A stretch of DNA of 64,000 bases from Hofstenia miamia (lineage: Eukaryota > Xenacoelomorpha > Acoela). Below the pieces are notes generated by a model. It worked only from the letters and a program-made list of their open reading frames with translations, had not been told where the DNA came from and made no database searches. The DNA lies in assembly GCA_004352715.1 (NCBI GenBank), contig SCFE01000008.1:1714502-1778501 (forward strand), written 5' to 3'. A program made the translations under genes and the position numbers. Of the stretch, positions 54,340 through 64,000 are shown piece by piece (position 1 is the stretch's first letter; every line of letters begins with the position of its first letter).

Positions 54340-56503
54340 CCCTTATAAATACAGTAAATCCAATATTTTGTAACGCAATTTAAAAATATGAATAAATCCA
54401 AAAAATCAATTACAAATTGCAACAAAAAATAATTCTTGCTTTATAATGACCCGATGGGTTGGGCAGATAGGTTTGCGGCATTCTTCGCAACGACTTCTGC
54501 AGACTCGACTGCATGACCAGCATCTGGCTACACCTCTAGTTGAAGGCTCATCTTCTGTCTCCCTTGCATCCTCGATAAATCCGTATTTAATCATTCCTTC
54601 TTTGACTGTTCTTGGCAATCGTTGCATATTTCGTTGTCGAACATTCTCTTTGGCTAGAAGGAAAGTCAAGTTGCGAATAAACATTTTCCGAGTCACACCA
54701 GAGTTTTGGCAACGGTTGATCAAATATGCGTTGTTTACTGCAATATCTATAAAATTGAAAAACAGCAAAAGTGGCCAACGATTTGTTTTTCTTTTACAAG
54801 TAAATTCCTCTACATTTTCATCCATCATGTCAACACCGCCTTTACCAGCATTGTAGTCCAATATCATTTGAGGTTTACGATCTGGTCGGTCAGTTATTTC
54901 GGCGCCCCAATGTGAAGAACTTAGAAGAACAACATTTTTGTTGGTCTTCGACCAGTAGTTGACCACCGTGATTTTTTGAGAATGATCATATAAAACTGTT
55001 GTGGAAAATTTATCTTGCTTTTGTTTGAAAATTGCTGGAATTTCTCTTCGATGTTTGCGCATTGTCCCCAGGAGAGTCATCTCCTGCCAGATCATGTGAA
55101 GTAAAAAAATTGTCTGTAACAACATCACGCCCAGAGCCAAAATATTCCTGACAAAGTTCCAACACTACGTCTCGTCCAAGATTAGTTCGGGTTTCAGATT
55201 CTTTTCCTGTGTAAATCTTGCCATTCAGAGCGTATCCATTTATTGCATCAGAACACCAAAATATCTTTATTCCGTACTTTTTAGGTTTTGATGGAATGTA
55301 TGTCCGGCCAGGTATTTTGCCTCGATATCCAACAAGTTGTTCATCCACAGTGATTGTATCTGATGGTTTATAAGGCAATCGCAGGCGAGAATTGAACAGA
55401 GTCCATACTTCGAGAATTGCTGCAATTTTGCTAGACTCCTTTCGCTGCTCTCGGGTCCGGATGTTGTCAAATCGGATTGATCGTAAAATAAATTTGAATC
55501 TGTTCAGCGAAATAGCAACTTTGTAAAATGNNNNNNNNNNNNNNNNNNNNNNNNNNNNNNNNNNNNNNNNNNNNNNNNNNNNNNNNNNNNNNNNNNNNNN
55601 NNNNNNNNNNNNNNNNNNNNNNNNNNNNNNNNNNNNNNNNNNNNNNNNNNNNNNNNNNNNNNNNNNNNNNNNNNNNNNNNNNNNNNNNNNNNNNNNNNNN
55701 NNNNNNNNNNNNNNNNNNNNNNNNNNNNNNNNNNNNNNNNNNNNNNNNNNNNNNNNNNNNNNNNNNNNNNNNNNNNNNNNNNNNNNNNNNNNNNNNNNNN
55801 NNNNNNNNNNNNNNNNNNNNNNNNNNNNNNNNNNNNNNNNNNNNNNNNNNNNNNNNNNNNNNNNNNNNNNNNNNNNNNNNNNNNNNNNNNNNNNNNNNNN
55901 NNNNNNNNNNNNNNNNNNNNNNNNNNNNNNTGACGATGTTTCGACTTCTTGGTCTCCCAGTTCCAAAAGGGATCGTTGAGTACCGAATCCCATTTGGTGC
56001 CTCGTATTCGTTCTCGTGGGTAGCTCCTTCAAATTCATCTGTTTCGCTTTCGGAATCTGTTTCTTCAACGACAATATCAATATCGCCTTCATCATCCTGA
56101 TTAGGTTGGCTGTCGGACGGCATTTCGCGTTGATTGTCTTGAGGGGCGCCATAGGTCTCGTCGTCTTGGTCATTTTGTTCTTCCACATCGCAGTTCTGTT
56201 CGTCTATGTCAAATGCAAGAGCTTGGAACATTTGTGTGGCTGTTATAAAGGTTTGTCGCCTTGGACGGGATCCCATTATGCATCCACTGAAATTGTAACA
56301 AAATGTAACAGCTGTACTGGCGTGTATGTTTTTATCTCAATACAATTCAACGCAAGCTGATATATCTTTATTTACACATGCTGACAGCCAATGAGAATCC
56401 TAGCTATTACGTGAATGCTTATAGCCGCGCGCCGCCGCTGTAATGTTTTACAGCTATAAATAATGTGACCTGTTACAATTTGTTACACATATACTAATAA
56501 GGG
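54340..56503 (-). mobile_element. piggyBac transposon with TTAA target duplication
   Basis: CCCTTATAAATAC starts at 54340 after TTAA (54336-54339). The other end, read inward, is CCCTTATTAGTATATG from 56503, followed outside by TTAA (56504-56507). TTAA duplication and CCC... inverted ends are diagnostic. About 2.16 kb including a 400-base gap (55531-55930). Confidence 0.92.
54406..56276 (-). pseudogene. piggyBac transposase, frameshifted and gapped
   Basis: Starts at 56276 (MGSRPRRQTFITATQMFQAL) with an acidic N-terminal region, as usual for the family. After the gap it reads FKFILRSIRFDNIRTREQR and SDTITVDEQLVGYRGKIPG, holding the first catalytic Asp. DVVTDNFFTSHDLA holds the second Asp. 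A frameshift near 55090 then leads into LLGTMRKHRREIPAIF, VLLSSSHWGAEITD and LDYNAGKGGVDMMDENVEEF with the third Asp. The C-terminus has a Cys-rich binding motif (CWSCSRVCRSRCEECRKPIC) ending at 54406. All three Asp residues survive, so a single indel (or a sequencing error) separates this from an apparently complete enzyme. Confidence 0.88.
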
Positions 56504-56889
56504 TTAACCCTTTCATTTTAATAATGCAGCAGTGAATTTTTATCAATGTCGATAATAAATTTCCTCACTTGTTTTCTAAGGAGAAGAACAAAAGTATGTT
56601 TATTAGAATGAGATATATCTGATAATCATAATGTCAAACTATGTGAGTATAAAAGTACACAGTGAAGTTCATTTCACATTGAATGCATTCAGTGTTCTAT
56701 CAGGAAATAAATTGCGGTACTTATTAATGATATTACAGTTTGAAAGCGGTTGTTTGCTGCGGAGCCTTTCGATTGAATAATGTGATCACGTTGGGAGACA
56801 CTTTTCAAAGGATTCTGATCTGTTATAGTATTTTCTTCAAGAGTTTCACTGTCTATGTTTGATAATGGAATGAATCGTCAAAATCGTCA

Positions 56890-58354
56890 ATTGTTCCCAT
56901 TTTTACCGGTCTAGTTCAGTTGTATTAGCGCCGCCACAAACAGAGGCACAGTAAGACAGATTAGATAGAAAGCGATTTTTAGACGAGACCCTTTTTAGTA
57001 AATAACCAATGTGCGCTTTAAAATTCAGTTTATCATATAGAATTATTCCCTTTATTTCTTTTTTCTGCTCTGCTACAATTAAATAGGTAGGTTTTAACCC
57101 TGCCTTGAAGCAAATGCACATTTCCATCATGCGTCTTACTGAAGTCCTTTGCGAAATCCGAATTGATTTTTCTTCAAAACAATGTTAAGGTGTGTTTACA
57201 GCTTATCAATGAAATATAATATTTCGCAATCGAGTGCTCAATTAGTACAAAGTCAGCTGTAAACAGCTGTGAAAGACGATCAATTTATAAAACTAATGAA
57301 ATCAAAAGAATGCGTAATCGAGCTTATCAATTGCGCTAATACTGATGTAAACACTTGAAAGACGATCATAATTCCACAATTGAGATGAAAGACGTGATCA
57401 AACCACTTTTGATATTTCGTCTTTCATTCCTTTCATAATTAGTCATTACGCTAGTGTAAACATTGAATCAATATTAATTCGAAACTAGGCATGCAACAGG
57501 AAAGGATCATGACCCAATTGCTTGAAAAAGTTAAAGAATAAACGTTTCTGTGGGATATCTCTAATCCCAAATGTTTTGAATTATAAGATTCAATTGGGAT
57601 TAGTCAGCTGTATCAAATATAAGTGTGATAAACAAGTTCAATTGAGACGCTGTAAACAGCGTATCAACAACAATGCATTCTTCTCAATTTAGAGGTATTA
57701 TAATTCATTGATAAGCGGTAAACCCACCTTTATACTGGGAGGAAATAAATTTATCATTCAAAAGCCTCACAAAATGTCTGGAAAATATTGGTGTCTTAGG
57801 GATCGGAACAATTCGAGAAACTTTCATTGCTGCTGGGTACATTCTTCTTTTAATACTTTAATTGTAAATGTGCTGTAAGGCCTCAGCAAAATTATGTGCA
57901 TTACCGCGGATAACCCAATGAGGAATGTTGGCGGTGCCAGGGGATGTTTTCTTGATGTGCTTCAAACTGTTCTAAATTTCATGTAGCGTTAATGAAGGCC
58001 TTTCACCGATTCACTGTTTGATTGCTGGTAACATTCGCAAAAAATTGATTTATGTCTTGTGGAGAAAATAATATAGTTTTCCTAGCCTGTTTTTTCCACC
58101 CGGTCAACATTTTTGTTCTATCCTACCATTCCTTGAATTATTAGGAATCTTTATTAAGCTATGGATAATTTTATCTTGAATAATACTTGCCAAGCGATTA
58201 GAAAGCCTATACTTTTTCGTCTTTGCGCACATTGTTTTTGTTTTATGAGGTGCTTTAAAGAAAGTGTTATATACGGCGGGTCTATTCCCCGCATCCTAAC
58301 CCTCACTAACGGACAACAGCTATCATATGCGCAAGTTATCTGTTTGATAAGCAT
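56890..58354 (-). pseudogene. CR1/L2-like LINE relic, split by a MITE
   Basis: Minus-strand pieces in order. 58354-58154 gives a pre-RT linker (RGIDPPYITLSLKHLIKQKQ; the DPPWxTxxLKxLIxxR block). 58080-57740 gives the RT start (TSPGTANIPHWVIRGNAHNF, then RRMYPAAMKVSRIVPIPKTP, the SPGxDGIPxWxLR...TPIPK pattern). After a 545-bp inverted-repeat element, 57130-56903 gives KGIILYDKLNFKAHIGYLLK and NRFLSNLSYC, the region after the RT palm. Motifs between are deleted, including the catalytic ADD box. Stops and shifts are present throughout. Confidence 0.65.
57187..57732. mobile_element. MITE with ~35-bp terminal inverted repeats
   Basis: Left AAGGTGTGTTTACAGCTTAT (57187) matches the inverse of the right end (AAAGGTGGGTTTACCGCTTA, from 57732) and continues through CAATGAA(A/T)TATAAT. 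The interior has repeated GTAAACA and GAAAGACGATCA motifs. No ORF. It lies inside the LINE relic. Confidence 0.78.
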
Positions 58355-58763
58355 TTCGTAAGCAGAATTTGGTTTATCTTCGTGTAAAACATGTGTAAAG
58401 TCAGTTATATCAGTTGCAACTTTAATTTAAGGACATTTTCCTTGTTGTGTAGCCTAAAATATGAGGTAGCCTGCTTTGAGAGGTTTGAGGGGTTCAACTA
58501 TGAGCAAATGAAGAATAAGTAGGTACAAATGTAACACTTAGTATGCACTTGTAATGCATACATGATATCAAGGAACATCAATTGTTTCACAAACAGAGTA
58601 ATCATATCAGGCAGTTTAACCAACTGACTTTAGGTAGGAATGTAACAACTATTTATAATACTCTTGTTGGTTATACCAACAATTTTTATCAAATTGAATG
58701 TCATTAGCAAGACTTACTGACACAAAGTCATAATAACTCCAAATGTTTTTATATTGTTATGTT

Positions 58764-58873
58764 GGGGTCGCTAGTGACCCTATTCTTACATATTGATGCA
58801 TTTTATAAAATTGCTTCTAAATACTTTATTGAAATTTGAAATCTGCTTTAGGGTCGCTATCGCTAGCGACCCC
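58764..58873. repeat. 110-bp segment with inverted GGGGTCGCTAG ends
   Basis: GGGGTCGCTAG (58764) and CTAGCGACCCC (to 58873) are exact 11-bp inverted ends; each side also holds a further GGGTCGCT/AGTGACCC element. Could be a tiny MITE or a hairpin-forming site. Confidence 0.55.
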
Positions 58874-59158
58874 GTGGTAATTAGGTTAAGGAGGTGATAC
58901 ACTATCAAATTTGTATGACTATTTGGCAAATAAATGGTAAATGGTTTGCCGAATGTTTGACAGTTATCACCCCGTCAAACACCCCATCAGGCAAGCCATC
59001 AAACCTCGTATCAGAATAATGAAATTTAATTACTTTTGATATTTTTCGTTAAACATTCAAATAAGCTAATTATTTAGCAATAGCACGCTTTGCAAAGATG
59101 TCGATTATGGTAAAGCACCATGCCCTTATGTCATATTGTGGATACCGTAATGGTATAG
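58874..59158. other. Spacer left of the TRIM, nothing recognised
   Basis: No ORF or terminal repeat assigned. Confidence 0.4.
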
Positions 59159-59304
59159 TGTAGCATCGGCCGGTAGTTATTATTTATCGGCCAGACCTCG
59201 CGCTTTTCGTGTTGGTGACTGGTTGTTGTCATATTTGTACATATTGTAAATAGTTTGAACTGTATTCTCTTCTTGTTTGCTAGAATCATCCCATCGATTC
59301 TACA
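59159..59304 (+). repeat. TRIM 5' LTR, 146 bp
   Basis: TG...CA repeat with TGTAG/CTACA ends and a GGCCG...CGGCC hairpin arm pair near its start. It lacks a ~49-bp block present in the 3' LTR, at a short AAATAGT/TTTGAAC junction. Confidence 0.88.
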
Positions 59305-59322
59305 TGGCGACCGTGACAGGAC
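59305..59322 (+). promoter_or_regulatory. Primer-binding site TGGCGACCGTGACAGGAC
   Basis: Begins immediately after the LTR's terminal CA, starts with TGG like most tRNA-primed sites, and equals the type used by 412/mdg1-like gypsy elements in flies (recalled, not looked up). Confidence 0.8.
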
Positions 59323-59346
59323 CCTGATATGATGCAGAACATTCCA

Positions 59347-59578
59347 ATGCCTCTCCGCAAGATGAACCCAATCGATAGGAGTCAGCCGAGTCTACGCTTT
59401 AGTTTGTGCATGTTTGAGCGAGTTGCTGTTGAATGATGCTGCAATGCAAAAAAATGGTTTTTATCTGTTGTTCTCAGTCATCGCTGGCCACAATTGGTGA
59501 TGGACCTGGTTTTGAAGGGTAAATCCGATGCCTCTCCACAAGATTAACCCAATCGATAGGAGTTAGCCGATTCTACGC
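59347..59578 (+). repeat. 51-bp direct repeat inside the TRIM
   Basis: 59347-59397 and 59528-59578 share ATGCCTCTCC, CCCAATCGATAGGAGT and TCTACGC with a handful of differences, 130 bases apart. Confidence 0.85.
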
Positions 59579-59589
59579 CTGGGGTGGCG

Positions 59590-59784
59590 TGTAGCATCGG
59601 CCGGTAGTTGTTATTATTTATCGGCCAGACCTCGCGCTTCTTGTGTTGGTGACTGGTAGTTGTCATATTTGTACATATTGTAAATAGTATTGTGTATAAA
59701 TGTAAATGTGTAGCATTTGTACGATGAAAATAGTTTGAACTTTATTCTCTTCTTGTTCGCTAGAATCACCCCACTGATTCTACA
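59590..59784 (+). repeat. TRIM 3' LTR, 195 bp
   Basis: As the 5' LTR, plus a ~49-bp block (TATTGTGTATAAATGTAAAT...) missing there. The flanking AAATAGT occurs at both ends of the block, suggesting deletion in the 5' copy by microhomology. Confidence 0.88.
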
Positions 59785-59788
59785 ATAG

Positions 59789-60732
59789 TAGAATAAAACA
59801 TTTTGTTGCATTTTAAGAAAATTATTAAATTTAGTGTCACATATCCTATATTTATAACAATTTAATTAATAAACATTTTTTTAAAACGTTAAGCATTATA
59901 CATTTATTGATAGAAAATAAGTATCACGTACATACGTACATGGGAAATAACAAAAGCTGCGCAGTTCATAGAACACAAATTATTGCAAGTTTGTTAACCA
60001 TAATCAAAATTCCAGTAGATATTTGCCGTTTGTCGGATGACTTGCTTGACGAATGTTCGTTAAAATTTATTGCTTGTTTGGTCGGAGGATGCATCACCCG
60101 CTTTTCGAAATGTAAATAATAAACAAAGTTAACTGTCTTCTATAGACTATCTGAAGATGGCTCTTGAATCAAGGAATTTGAAATAATTTATTATATAAAT
60201 AGTGCTTCCACTATTTCAAATTTCTTTAAAATATTTTTATTTCATCATTTTTGGACTCACGAATATCATTTTATACGGAATTTAGCCACACCATCAGAGA
60301 TGTAGCACCAAAACTTTACCTTGCGAATTCAAGTACTGATACAACAGCAATTGATTTCTTTTGGTAGCTTCAATGTGTAGAAACTGCATATGTAGACATT
60401 TGATAGAAAACTATTTCAATTGCATAGAAAGATGGAAAAGGGATGGGCGAATATTTAGAAAACTGCGTGCTACGCAAAAGTGCACTAAGGCATACGCAAA
60501 TGCATCGAATACTATATTATTTATAAACATTATATTAAAATATAAGCTTTATATTTTGAAATGTTACATTAGCATTATAAAGTCTTCGACTCGACTGGGC
60601 TTCTTGGGTCTCTAAGTTTTAGTTGATCTCTGATTGCTTAATGTAATTCCGTTATGCATCAAATTCAATAAGAAATTTTAGGTCAATACCTTGCTAAATA
60701 TCGTATTTAACATAAAATGGCAGAAGCACATG

Positions 60733-60738
<6 letters not shown>
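59789..60738. other. AT-rich stretch, no gene supported
   Basis: Small ORFs at 59907-60119 and 60361-60615 lack motifs. Confidence 0.4.

Positions 60739-60764
<26 letters not shown>
60736..60764. repeat. (TA)n microsatellite
   Basis: About 14 TA units shortly before the 1000-N gap. Confidence 0.95.
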
Positions 60765-60766
<2 letters not shown>

Positions 60767-60791
60767 GCCGTTTGTAATTAATGCCGCATTT

Positions 60792-61791
60792 NNNNNNNNN
60801 NNNNNNNNNNNNNNNNNNNNNNNNNNNNNNNNNNNNNNNNNNNNNNNNNNNNNNNNNNNNNNNNNNNNNNNNNNNNNNNNNNNNNNNNNNNNNNNNNNNN
60901 NNNNNNNNNNNNNNNNNNNNNNNNNNNNNNNNNNNNNNNNNNNNNNNNNNNNNNNNNNNNNNNNNNNNNNNNNNNNNNNNNNNNNNNNNNNNNNNNNNNN
61001 NNNNNNNNNNNNNNNNNNNNNNNNNNNNNNNNNNNNNNNNNNNNNNNNNNNNNNNNNNNNNNNNNNNNNNNNNNNNNNNNNNNNNNNNNNNNNNNNNNNN
61101 NNNNNNNNNNNNNNNNNNNNNNNNNNNNNNNNNNNNNNNNNNNNNNNNNNNNNNNNNNNNNNNNNNNNNNNNNNNNNNNNNNNNNNNNNNNNNNNNNNNN
61201 NNNNNNNNNNNNNNNNNNNNNNNNNNNNNNNNNNNNNNNNNNNNNNNNNNNNNNNNNNNNNNNNNNNNNNNNNNNNNNNNNNNNNNNNNNNNNNNNNNNN
61301 NNNNNNNNNNNNNNNNNNNNNNNNNNNNNNNNNNNNNNNNNNNNNNNNNNNNNNNNNNNNNNNNNNNNNNNNNNNNNNNNNNNNNNNNNNNNNNNNNNNN
61401 NNNNNNNNNNNNNNNNNNNNNNNNNNNNNNNNNNNNNNNNNNNNNNNNNNNNNNNNNNNNNNNNNNNNNNNNNNNNNNNNNNNNNNNNNNNNNNNNNNNN
61501 NNNNNNNNNNNNNNNNNNNNNNNNNNNNNNNNNNNNNNNNNNNNNNNNNNNNNNNNNNNNNNNNNNNNNNNNNNNNNNNNNNNNNNNNNNNNNNNNNNNN
61601 NNNNNNNNNNNNNNNNNNNNNNNNNNNNNNNNNNNNNNNNNNNNNNNNNNNNNNNNNNNNNNNNNNNNNNNNNNNNNNNNNNNNNNNNNNNNNNNNNNNN
61701 NNNNNNNNNNNNNNNNNNNNNNNNNNNNNNNNNNNNNNNNNNNNNNNNNNNNNNNNNNNNNNNNNNNNNNNNNNNNNNNNNNNNNNNNNNN
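60792..61791. other. Assembly gap of exactly 1000 Ns
   Basis: Round-number gap; true size probably unknown. Confidence 0.99.
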
Positions 61792-62091
61792 TGCGGGTGT
61801 GAAACTCGGAGCAGGATTACTGGGGAGAGATGAGACAGAACGTGAGGCAGCAGCACTGTAGGAGAACATTTGGGATTGTAGTGAGGAAACATCAGAGGAA
61901 AGCTTAGTGAGGGATTCAGATAAGGATGATATGACGCCAGGGCCATCATTGGAGGACGGAGTCGAGGTAGAGAGAGCAGTGACCGCTTGGCGCAACAACG
62001 AAATGATGGCGTCTTTCTTCAGACCACCGACAGCAGAGGCAAACTGGGCATCGCTCAAATTTTTGAGGTCAAGCAGTGAAATTGAGGGCAT
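61792..62091 (-). CDS. Possible LINE ORF1 N-terminus, cut by gap
   Basis: Exactly 100 codons from an ATG at 62091 down to the gap. It opens MPSISLLDLKNLSDAQFASA, followed by a Leu/Ile helix (DAIISLLRQAVTALS), a Ser/Thr linker and a second helix (SLSESLTKLSSDVSSLQSQM) with heptad-like leucines, then a Ser/Pro-rich tail. Composition is far more GC- and Ser-rich than the surroundings. An ORF1 (gag-like) protein of a non-LTR element is my best guess; no zinc knuckle is visible because the gap hides the rest. Confidence 0.4.
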
Positions 62092-62103
62092 AGCTGAAAT
62101 CTA

Positions 62104-62546
62104 ATTAAACTGTATAATAAACAGGCAAATGGTGTGAAAGGTGTTACAACAAAAGGTTTTAAAATTATTTTAAATAAAATTAATGATGGGATTACCATTA
62201 AACAAAAGGGCCAGTTCAAATGTTTAAAGTATAAACTTATTCCATGGGTGAAATAGTTCATCCACTAGTGCAAGACAAAATTTTAAGAAATGCTGGGCAA
62301 AGGTACTTTGGTCATTGTCTTCACAAATTTTAACTGAATGAACTTTGGAATATTGTCCATTTTCTCAGGCCTGGCAATGTTATATTTTAATTATTATAGG
62401 CAAATTAACAGTAAAATGTTCATAGTTTTGAGTAGCTTTTCGAGATTATCTCATTTTTTAGATTTGAAATTGGTCTCGTTTGTATGAATACCACTTCATA
62501 TTACCCTATATCTTTTAAATGGTATTTGTTTTTATCTCGTTTCACT
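62104..62546. other. Spacer, nothing recognised
   Basis: Between the possible ORF1 and the hAT-family pseudogene. No terminal repeat was found for either. Confidence 0.4.
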
Positions 62547-63989
62547 ATGGCGCGTGTATTAACTGAATATGATCAAGCTATTATCGATTTGGAAGATAAG
62601 AATGAAAAGAATAAATGGAATTGGGGATGGTTACAACACAAGCATTCTGTTGAGGCGAAAAGGAATGGTACTGATACATCAATTGAATTTCTTCTAAAGG
62701 ACGTCTTCCAAAAGGTAGTTGGCGCGGGAATTTGTTCGTGTATCTTGTGTAATAAAATGGTAAAGTATGGTGGACGTGGAAAAGTATCACTCACTGACCT
62801 TATGAATACCACTGTACACCGTTCCAAGCTGGAGGTTAAAGGGCAAAATCACTATCTCGAAATGGGCCATTTCTTCTGCACAAGATGGGTTTATAATGAA
62901 ACCCCATGATAATTTAGACACAGCTTTGCAACCAACTGTCTCATTGATGGATCGTACTTCAAATATTGAGGCCATGATATTGTCTTTCGTCGCAGAACAT
63001 TTCCTTTCTCTTAGTCTAGTTCCATCATTAGTTGAACTACCTAACCCTAACCCCTGGAACAATCTGGGGTCATGCATCTTTGATTCTTGTAATATCATGA
63101 GAGGGAAGCACAATGGTGTAGAGAAGCGCTGTCGAGACTTAGTGCTTGCCTTTTTGGATATTGATGGTGACAGTTGCCACCACATACATAATGCCACGAA
63201 AACTTTTTTTTGTAAATGGGTAATGAAGTTGAACAATTATTTCTTGATCTACATACTGATCACAAATATGCATTTGATCAGAGAAATTTTCTCCACGAAA
63301 TTTGTGATCATGTGGGAATCGCTTTCACTGTCCATGCTTGGTTTATATCACATCGATGGCTCTCAGTATATGATAGCTGCATTAGTAGGTTGAGACTGTC
63401 TACGAAGATATGTTAATTGCTCTCTATGAAATATATTCCATTGGACCAAGAGCGCAAAAGCGAATATCTAACATCAAAGTCTCTTACAAACGAAGGAAAA
63501 TAACGAATGAAAAGACTTATCAATCATTTATGGCACGAGAGAAAAACAAAGCTTCACATGCAATTCTACATCGGTGTGCTTGCCCAGCTAAAGGCTTATG
63601 TGTTTTTATTTCAAAGTAAAGACACTCTTCTGCATCAACTACACGACAAACAACAACAAATATTTTTTGACTATCTTGCCTGCTTTATTAAGTCTCAATA
63701 TATTCCTCAAAAGTCTCCTCATGGGGTTAAAAACGCTTGATTTTGAGGATGCCTCATTTTGGCTTGATGACAGAAACATTTGGTAGGGCAAGTAAACACT
63801 GATTTTATTAAATATCTTCAAAATGATAATGTTGTTAAAAGTTTCATTTGTTTAGCGAAGAAAGCTTTTATGAAGCCAGCTCCACACATGCGAAAGATTT
63901 TGCCACTCTCCAGTGAAGCTTTGCAAGCTCTCTCAACAGTGGATCCATTGATTCGATCACATTCTCGTGACACTATCTGTTTTGTGTAA
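62547..63989 (+). pseudogene. hAT-related transposase pseudogene, frameshifted and internally deleted
   Basis: Begins MARVLTEYDQAIIDLEDKNE. A BED-like finger follows (WNWGWLQHKHSVEAK ... CSCILCNKMVKYGGRGKVSL ... TTVHRSKLEV). After a frame change: FVAEHFLSLSLVPSLVEL, then directly NPWNNLGSCIFDSCNIMRGK, the second-Asp block (xxDSCNxMRGxKxGVE). The stretch with the first Asp, normally between these, is missing. LAFLDIDGDSCHHIHNATK is the HxxxNxxK helix. A T-run at 63202-63209 shifts the frame; then ICDHVGIAFTVHAWFISHRW, the insertion domain, and KPAPHMRKILPLSSEALQAL to a stop at 63987-63989. No hATC end is visible before the stop, and the window ends 11 bases later. Confidence 0.65.
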
Positions 63990-64000
63990 ACTAAACGCTT

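Larger units (their letters stand above)
59159..59784 (+). mobile_element. TRIM: terminal-repeat retrotransposon in miniature, 626 bp
   Basis: Two direct LTRs (59159-59304 and 59590-59784) both start TGTAGCATCGGCCGGTAGTT and end GATTCTACA, and are flanked by the 4-bp duplication ATAG (59155-59158 and 59785-59788). A primer-binding site starts at 59305 directly after the first LTR. The 285-bp interior has no ORF, so it depends on another element's proteins. The GGGGTGGCG before the second LTR could be a polypurine tract, though a poor one. Confidence 0.88.

Noticed and set aside
54446-54915. Plus-strand ORFs opposite the piggyBac transposase
   Set aside because: Antisense shadows; the catalytic motifs are on the minus strand.
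60678-61949. Long ORFs across the 60792-61791 gap
   Set aside because: Almost entirely Ns; only the minus frame starting at 62091 has plausible coding content.

Overview
The window is AT-rich, intron-bearing animal DNA that is dense in transposable elements. Features pointing this way are consistent GT/AG exon chains, poly(A) signals, a nuclear gene for a mitochondrial complex I subunit, and animal-type Tigger, hAT, piggyBac, Tc1/mariner, LINE and LTR elements. I see no operons, ribosome binding sites or CRISPR arrays. An invertebrate is likely, but the sequence alone does not tell me which phylum. It is a draft scaffold: there are N gaps at 16863-16924, 26117-26675, 29331-29686, 35070-36069, 55531-55930 and 60792-61791, and single Ns at 19613, 23726, 29833 and 46779. 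Three of the single Ns sit between near-identical repeated contig ends. A sequencing-adapter remnant is visible at 48241-48263.

Host genes. (1) A minus-strand gene I do not recognise has nine exons in perfect phase between 17059 and 8691, with a stop codon and a poly(A) signal; its 5' end is missing. (2) A second unrecognised minus-strand gene starts at 40503, has a second exon at 38560-38756 and probably more. (3) NDUFS3, the 30-kDa subunit of NADH:ubiquinone oxidoreductase, is a complete single-exon ORF at 41694-41002.

Layout. 1-2.1 kb: right part of a Tigger/pogo transposon with an intact transposase. 4.6-8.4 kb: piggyBac and Tc1/mariner relics, a head-to-head duplication, and a non-autonomous hAT element holding a nested inverted-repeat element. 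8.6-17.1 kb: host gene 1. 17.2-31 kb: Tc1, CACTA-like (Tnp2-type) and mariner relics, then a Tc1-like element with iterated terminal repeats. 33.1-36.9 kb: a hAT element with an intact transposase and a second partial copy. 37.9-41.7 kb: host gene 2 and NDUFS3. 42.4-47.9 kb: an R4/Dong-like LINE fragment abutting a TAA microsatellite, and an older LINE split by two inverted-repeat elements. 48.5-54.1 kb: a decayed LTR retrotransposon. 54.3-56.5 kb: a piggyBac element with TTAA ends and a frameshifted transposase. 56.9-58.4 kb: another LINE split by a MITE. 59.16-59.78 kb: a miniature LTR element (TRIM) with 4-bp target duplication and primer-binding site. 60.8-62.1 kb: start of a possible LINE ORF1. 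62.5 kb to the end: a frameshifted hAT-family pseudogene.

The elements do not form a cooperating pathway; the theme is repeated nesting of transposons around and inside a few host genes. The best candidates for something undescribed are the TRIM, the iterated-TIR Tc1 element, the scattered Tnp2-like family and the two unidentified spliced genes.
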